The position numbers were made by a program, and so were the translations under genes. The notes below the pieces were generated by a model, which made no database searches, was not told the origin of the DNA, and saw nothing but the letters and a program-made list of their open reading frames with translations. From positions 1 to 36,894 of the forward strand of contig JBGTCD010000052.1 of the NCBI GenBank assembly GCA_041749015.1: a stretch of 36,894 nt of DNA, given 5' to 3'. Below are positions 34,137 through 36,894 of the stretch, one piece after another; within the stretch, counting starts at the first letter, position 1; every line of letters starts with the position of its first letter. Source of the DNA: JBGTCD01 sp041749015. GTDB taxonomy: Bacteria > Bacteroidota > Bacteroidia > Cytophagales > Cyclobacteriaceae.

Positions 34137-35012
34137 CTAATTTCTAACCACTATAACCTCAAGCGCTTCTTTGATGATGGAAAACTCGAAAGGCGGGGTG
34201 CCGATCCACTCTCCATCCATATGGGCCTGAAGGGCGGCATTTTCCGCTACAGTGATGGTAGTCCCCTTAAAGGTCTCGGAAACCGGTTTGTATATATGGG
34301 TGCCTTTCTGAAGGTGTTTGATAAATAGAAAACGCTTCAAACCCGGCATAGGTTTGATCATGCATACATCAAGCAGGCCATCGGCCACCCGGGCATTTGG
34401 GGTAATAATAAATCCCCCGCCAAAAGTGGTGCCCTTGGCAATGGTCATTAAAAAGGCCTTTTTATCGAGGGAAGTTCCATCCAAAGTATACTTAAAATTT
34501 CGGGACCTGTAGAAAGATAAGATCTTGACCACCTCCAGAAGGTAGGCAGCGTGCCCGGAAAGCCAACTTTTCCGGCCCTTCATATTGGCTACGATCTGTC
34601 CGTCAAAGCCGATACCCACCCCATTGAGGAATTTCCTGCCATTACAAACGCCCAGATCCACCTTGGTGGTTTTTCCGCTGAGCAGGGTTTCAAACTGTTC
34701 CTTAAGGGTTGCTCCCAGGTCGAAGTTTTTCACATAATCATTGCCCCGCCCGGCTGGGAACATCATCACAGGAAGTCCCAGGGGGTGAAATAGATTTACC
34801 CCTTCATTGATAGTCCCATCGCCTCCTATGAGCACCAGGTCGGTAAATCCCTGCTGCTGGTACCAGGAAACGTCTGTACCAAGCTCAATTTTTTCAGTAA
34901 CGAGATGAAATTTTAACTCGTGCTGCAATAACAGGTCCTTAACCTGATTGATGGTTTTTTTACCCCTTCCTATACCAGACAGGGGATTACCATATACTAA
35001 AAAATACCTCAT
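34137..35012 (-). CDS. Diacylglycerol/lipid kinase family protein (YegS/DgkB-like)
   Basis: The 291-aa protein starts MRYFLVYGNPLSGIGRGKK, contains the nucleotide-binding GGDGTINEGVN (63-73) of the DAG-kinase catalytic domain, and later FLNGVGIGFDGQI and GGGFIITPNARVADGLLDVC in two pieces. These are the hallmarks of soluble bacterial lipid kinases, which phosphorylate diacylglycerol or related lipids with ATP. The lipid substrate is not predictable. It overlaps cdaA by 4 bp, so it belongs to the folP - cdaA transcript. Confidence 0.9.
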   Translation of the reverse strand: MRYFLVYGNPLSGIGRGKKTINQVKDLLLQHELKFHLVTEKIELGTDVSWYQQQGFTDLVLIGGDGTINEGVNLFHPLGLPVMMFPAGRGNDYVKNFDLGATLKEQFETLLSGKTTKVDLGVCNGRKFLNGVGIGFDGQIVANMKGRKSWLSGHAAYLLEVVKILSFYRSRNFKYTLDGTSLDKKAFLMTIAKGTTFGGGFIITPNARVADGLLDVCMIKPMPGLKRFLFIKHLQKGTHIYKPVSETFKGTTITVAENAALQAHMDGEWIGTPPFEFSIIKEALEVIVVRN

Positions 35013-35905
35013 CCGGCCTTGGCCTCTTTTACCTCCACCTGCGCACCTGGGCTAACCTCAGCTTCCTGACCGGATTTCTCAGTACTTTCCTTTTCTGCTT
35101 CTTCTTTTTCTTCGAAGAGGTATTCGTTGATCTTTTTTCGGAGCTCCGGTGGGGCGAGGTTATGGTCTATTACACCATTCTTTACCAATGAGATCTGCCC
35201 TGTTTCTTCTGAAACCACCAGAACCAGTGTGTCCGTAACCTCTGACATGCCCATAGCAGCCCTGTGCCGCAAACCAAACTGCGCCGGAAGTTTGTCATTT
35301 TCTGTTACCGGCAAGATGCACCGGGCTGCTTTGATTTTACCTTTATAGAGAATTACGGCACCGTCATGAAGGGGACTGTATTTGTTGAAGATGGACAATA
35401 GCAATCTTTTTGAGATTTCGGCATTGATCAGATCACCCGATTCAGCATAAAACTTGAGCGGAGAATCTCTCGAAAAAACGATCAAGGCCCCTGTATTGGA
35501 ACCGCCAAGTATTTTACAGGCTTCTACCACAGCAGTGATGTTAAATTCCTTCTGAGGGTCAGGGGTTCTCCAGACCATAAATGATTTCAGGATATTTTCC
35601 TTATTAAATTCAGTAGACCGGCCCAGCAGTAAAAAGAACTTTCTTAGCTCCGGCTGAAAAAGTATGATGGCAGCAATAACTCCAACCCCCATAAATTGGC
35701 CCAGGATCAGGCTCAGCAGCTCCATCTGCGCAGCCTTAATGATGAGATAGATAAGATAGAGAAACAGGATGCCCATAAAAATTCTGACGGCCACACTGCC
35801 CTTCATCAATTTATAGACCTGGTATAATAGCACACTAACCAGGAGGATGTCAAATACATCCACCCAATTAATTTCTAAAAATCCTATGTTAAAACCCAGA
35901 ATCAA
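35009..35905 (-). CDS. cdaA: Membrane diadenylate cyclase (c-di-AMP synthase, CdaA type)
   Basis: The 298-aa protein has three N-terminal membrane segments (about residues 5-90: VDVFDILLVSVLLYQVY, MGILFLYLIYLIIKA, LGQFMGVGVIAAIILF), followed by a DisA_N domain. The catalytic motifs are D181-G-A (SPLHDGAVILYKG) and R213-H-R (FGLRHRAAMGMSE). This is the CdaA architecture, making cyclic di-AMP from two ATP. The last about 45 residues are charged (EEKEEAEKESTEKSG) and probably disordered. It begins 11 bp after folP and overlaps the lipid kinase by 4 bp. CdaR and GlmM, usual partners in Firmicutes, are not adjacent here; folP next to cdaA is the Bacteroidota pattern. Confidence 0.95.
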   Translation of the reverse strand: MILGFNIGFLEINWVDVFDILLVSVLLYQVYKLMKGSVAVRIFMGILFLYLIYLIIKAAQMELLSLILGQFMGVGVIAAIILFQPELRKFFLLLGRSTEFNKENILKSFMVWRTPDPQKEFNITAVVEACKILGGSNTGALIVFSRDSPLKFYAESGDLINAEISKRLLLSIFNKYSPLHDGAVILYKGKIKAARCILPVTENDKLPAQFGLRHRAAMGMSEVTDTLVLVVSEETGQISLVKNGVIDHNLAPPELRKKINEYLFEEKEEAEKESTEKSGQEAEVSPGAQVEVKEAKAG

Positions 35906-35916
35906 TTCTTACCAGT

Positions 35917-36819
35917 TTATTTATTAACCTCTTGCATCAACTTAATAGTTTCCACTGCCTCACGCACATCATGCACCCTCAATATCGAAGCCCCGTGATT
36001 TACCGCAAGAGTATGCAATACAGTGGTGCCATTTAATGCCTCCTCTGACCTTAAACCCAGCGTTTTGCCAATCATTGATTTTCTGGATAATCCAACAAGA
36101 AGGGGACATTTCAAAGCCTGAAAATAGTTTAAATTTTTGAGTATTTCGAAATTCTGGTCCACTGTTTTGGAAAAACCAAATCCCGGATCAATAATGATGT
36201 CGGTTACTCCTTTGCTCTGAAGAACCTCTTTTTTCTCAATAAAATGGTCCATCACCTGTGCCAAAAGGTCTTTATAATCAGTTTTAGTAGCCATATTCTG
36301 CGGAGTACCTCTCATGTGCATCAGCACATATGGCACCTGATATGCTCCCGGCAACTCAAGTATTTCAGGATCAAGATTTCCGGCAGAAATATCATTGATC
36401 ATTTGAGCCCCAGCCTCTATCGCTTTTCGGGCCACGGCACTTCTAAATGTATCTACGGAAATAACCACGTCAGGTAACGCCTCCCTGATGGATTTAATAG
36501 CAGGAACCACCCTTTTGATTTCTTCTTTTTCGGAAACATCCTCAGCTCCGGGCCTGGAGGAGTACCCACCCACATCCAAGATTAGGGCACCGGCTTCCAC
36601 CATATTTTTGGCCCTTTCCAAAATGGCTTTTTCCTGATTGTATTTACCACCATCATAAAATGAATCCGGCGTAACATTGATGATGCCCATCACTACCGGA
36701 ACATCTAATTGCATGAGCCGGCCACGGATATTGAGTGTTTTTTTTTTGGTAAAAAAGGGTATCTTTCGGCATCGTTTAATTAGAGCTTGAGGTTGGTAAA
36801 TTTTTTTAAAAGTGACCAA
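35917..36819 (-). CDS. folP: Dihydropteroate synthase (5' end in doubt)
   Basis: FolP joins para-aminobenzoate and dihydropterin pyrophosphate in folate synthesis. Motifs in the open frame (300 codons from a TTG at 36819): MGIINVTPDSFYDGG (44-58), DVGGYSSRPGAE (82-93), ISVDTFRSAVA, IIDPGFGFSKT and VGLSRKSMIG; all are intact. The first about 27 residues of this frame are unlike FolP. Family similarity begins at TLNIRGRLMQLD. An ATG at 36772 in another frame opens MPKDTLFYQKK and would join TLNIRG exactly if the run of ten T at 36738-36747 had nine. An in-frame ATG at 36714 gives 265 aa but loses the first strand. The gene is likely intact in the cell, with a sequencing error or slippage at the run. 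It is 11 bp upstream of cdaA. Confidence 0.9.
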   Translation of the reverse strand: MVTFKKIYQPQALIKRCRKIPFFTKKKTLNIRGRLMQLDVPVVMGIINVTPDSFYDGGKYNQEKAILERAKNMVEAGALILDVGGYSSRPGAEDVSEKEEIKRVVPAIKSIREALPDVVISVDTFRSAVARKAIEAGAQMINDISAGNLDPEILELPGAYQVPYVLMHMRGTPQNMATKTDYKDLLAQVMDHFIEKKEVLQSKGVTDIIIDPGFGFSKTVDQNFEILKNLNYFQALKCPLLVGLSRKSMIGKTLGLRSEEALNGTTVLHTLAVNHGASILRVHDVREAVETIKLMQEVNK

Positions 36820-36849
36820 TTTAACAACTCACTTTAAATCAGTGGTCAA

Positions 36850-36894
36850 TTGGGGGAATCTACGGAAAAAGCATACAAAAAGATAATCGAAATC
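36850..36894 (+). CDS. Probable start of a DUF1599 family gene (cut by window edge)
   Basis: Only 15 codons are visible, from a TTG at 36850: LGESTEKAYKKIIEI. The frame is closed upstream by TAA at 36835-36837 and there is no ATG, so TTG is the only likely start. The TEKAYKKIIEI stretch resembles the N-terminus of DUF1599 proteins, which I recall as the common divergent neighbour of folP in Bacteroidota. With so little sequence, this is a context-supported guess. Confidence 0.4.
   Translation, partial: MGESTEKAYKKIIEI

Overview
The window looks like a chromosomal segment of a Bacteroidota bacterium, most likely order Cytophagales. The evidence is a giant SprA-type type IX secretion (T9SS) outer-membrane protein, a separate protein with a T9SS C-terminal sorting domain, Bacteroidota-restricted families (DUF4837, DUF4292, DUF3347), an epimerase-type threonine dehydrogenase paired with Kbl, and several -7 boxes of the Bacteroidota form TAnnTTTG. 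No rRNA, tRNA, CRISPR array, integrase or transposase was seen.

Layout. (1) 1-12.7 kb, minus strand: maeB - ruvA - sprA are tightly packed, followed by gcvH - vanZ-like and a tonB gene cut by the left edge. DUF4837 lies upstream of maeB. (2) 12.7-22.2 kb, minus strand: an envelope-centred run with many overlapping genes: flippase, sugar nucleotidyltransferase, TPR protein, DUF4292 lipoprotein, EnvC-like protein, then tatA - gatA - LysM lytic transglycosylase. Between the EnvC-like gene and tatA lies a small element made of two opposed arrays of 7-bp repeats (15871-16005). (3) 22.2-27.1 kb: a crotonase, a T9SS cargo protein, and a threonine-degradation locus. In that locus an NAD-dependent threonine dehydrogenase (minus) and an unknown 85-aa protein plus kbl (plus) are divergent around a large imperfect palindrome (25429-25565).

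(4) 27.1-34.1 kb, plus strand: an AT-richer copper-handling island. It encodes an AraC-type regulator with an N-terminal MxCxxC metal-binding segment, a CopA-type P1B ATPase, two small HMA-domain proteins (one lacking the first metal-binding Cys), a DUF3347 protein, and a multicopper oxidase whose C-terminus looks like an outer-membrane beta-barrel. Together they would sense Cu(I), export it from the cytosol, chaperone it and oxidise it in the periplasm or at the outer membrane. No CusCBA-type efflux pump is present. (5) 34.1-36.9 kb: folP - cdaA - diacylglycerol-kinase-like genes (minus), and the first codons of a probable DUF1599 gene at the right edge (plus). The folP 5' end holds a run of ten T that appears to put the natural ATG one base out of frame.

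Most genes are conventional. The items that merit a second look are the heptamer element, the threonine-locus palindrome and small protein, the sensor and oxidase fusions in the copper island, and the folP homopolymer.
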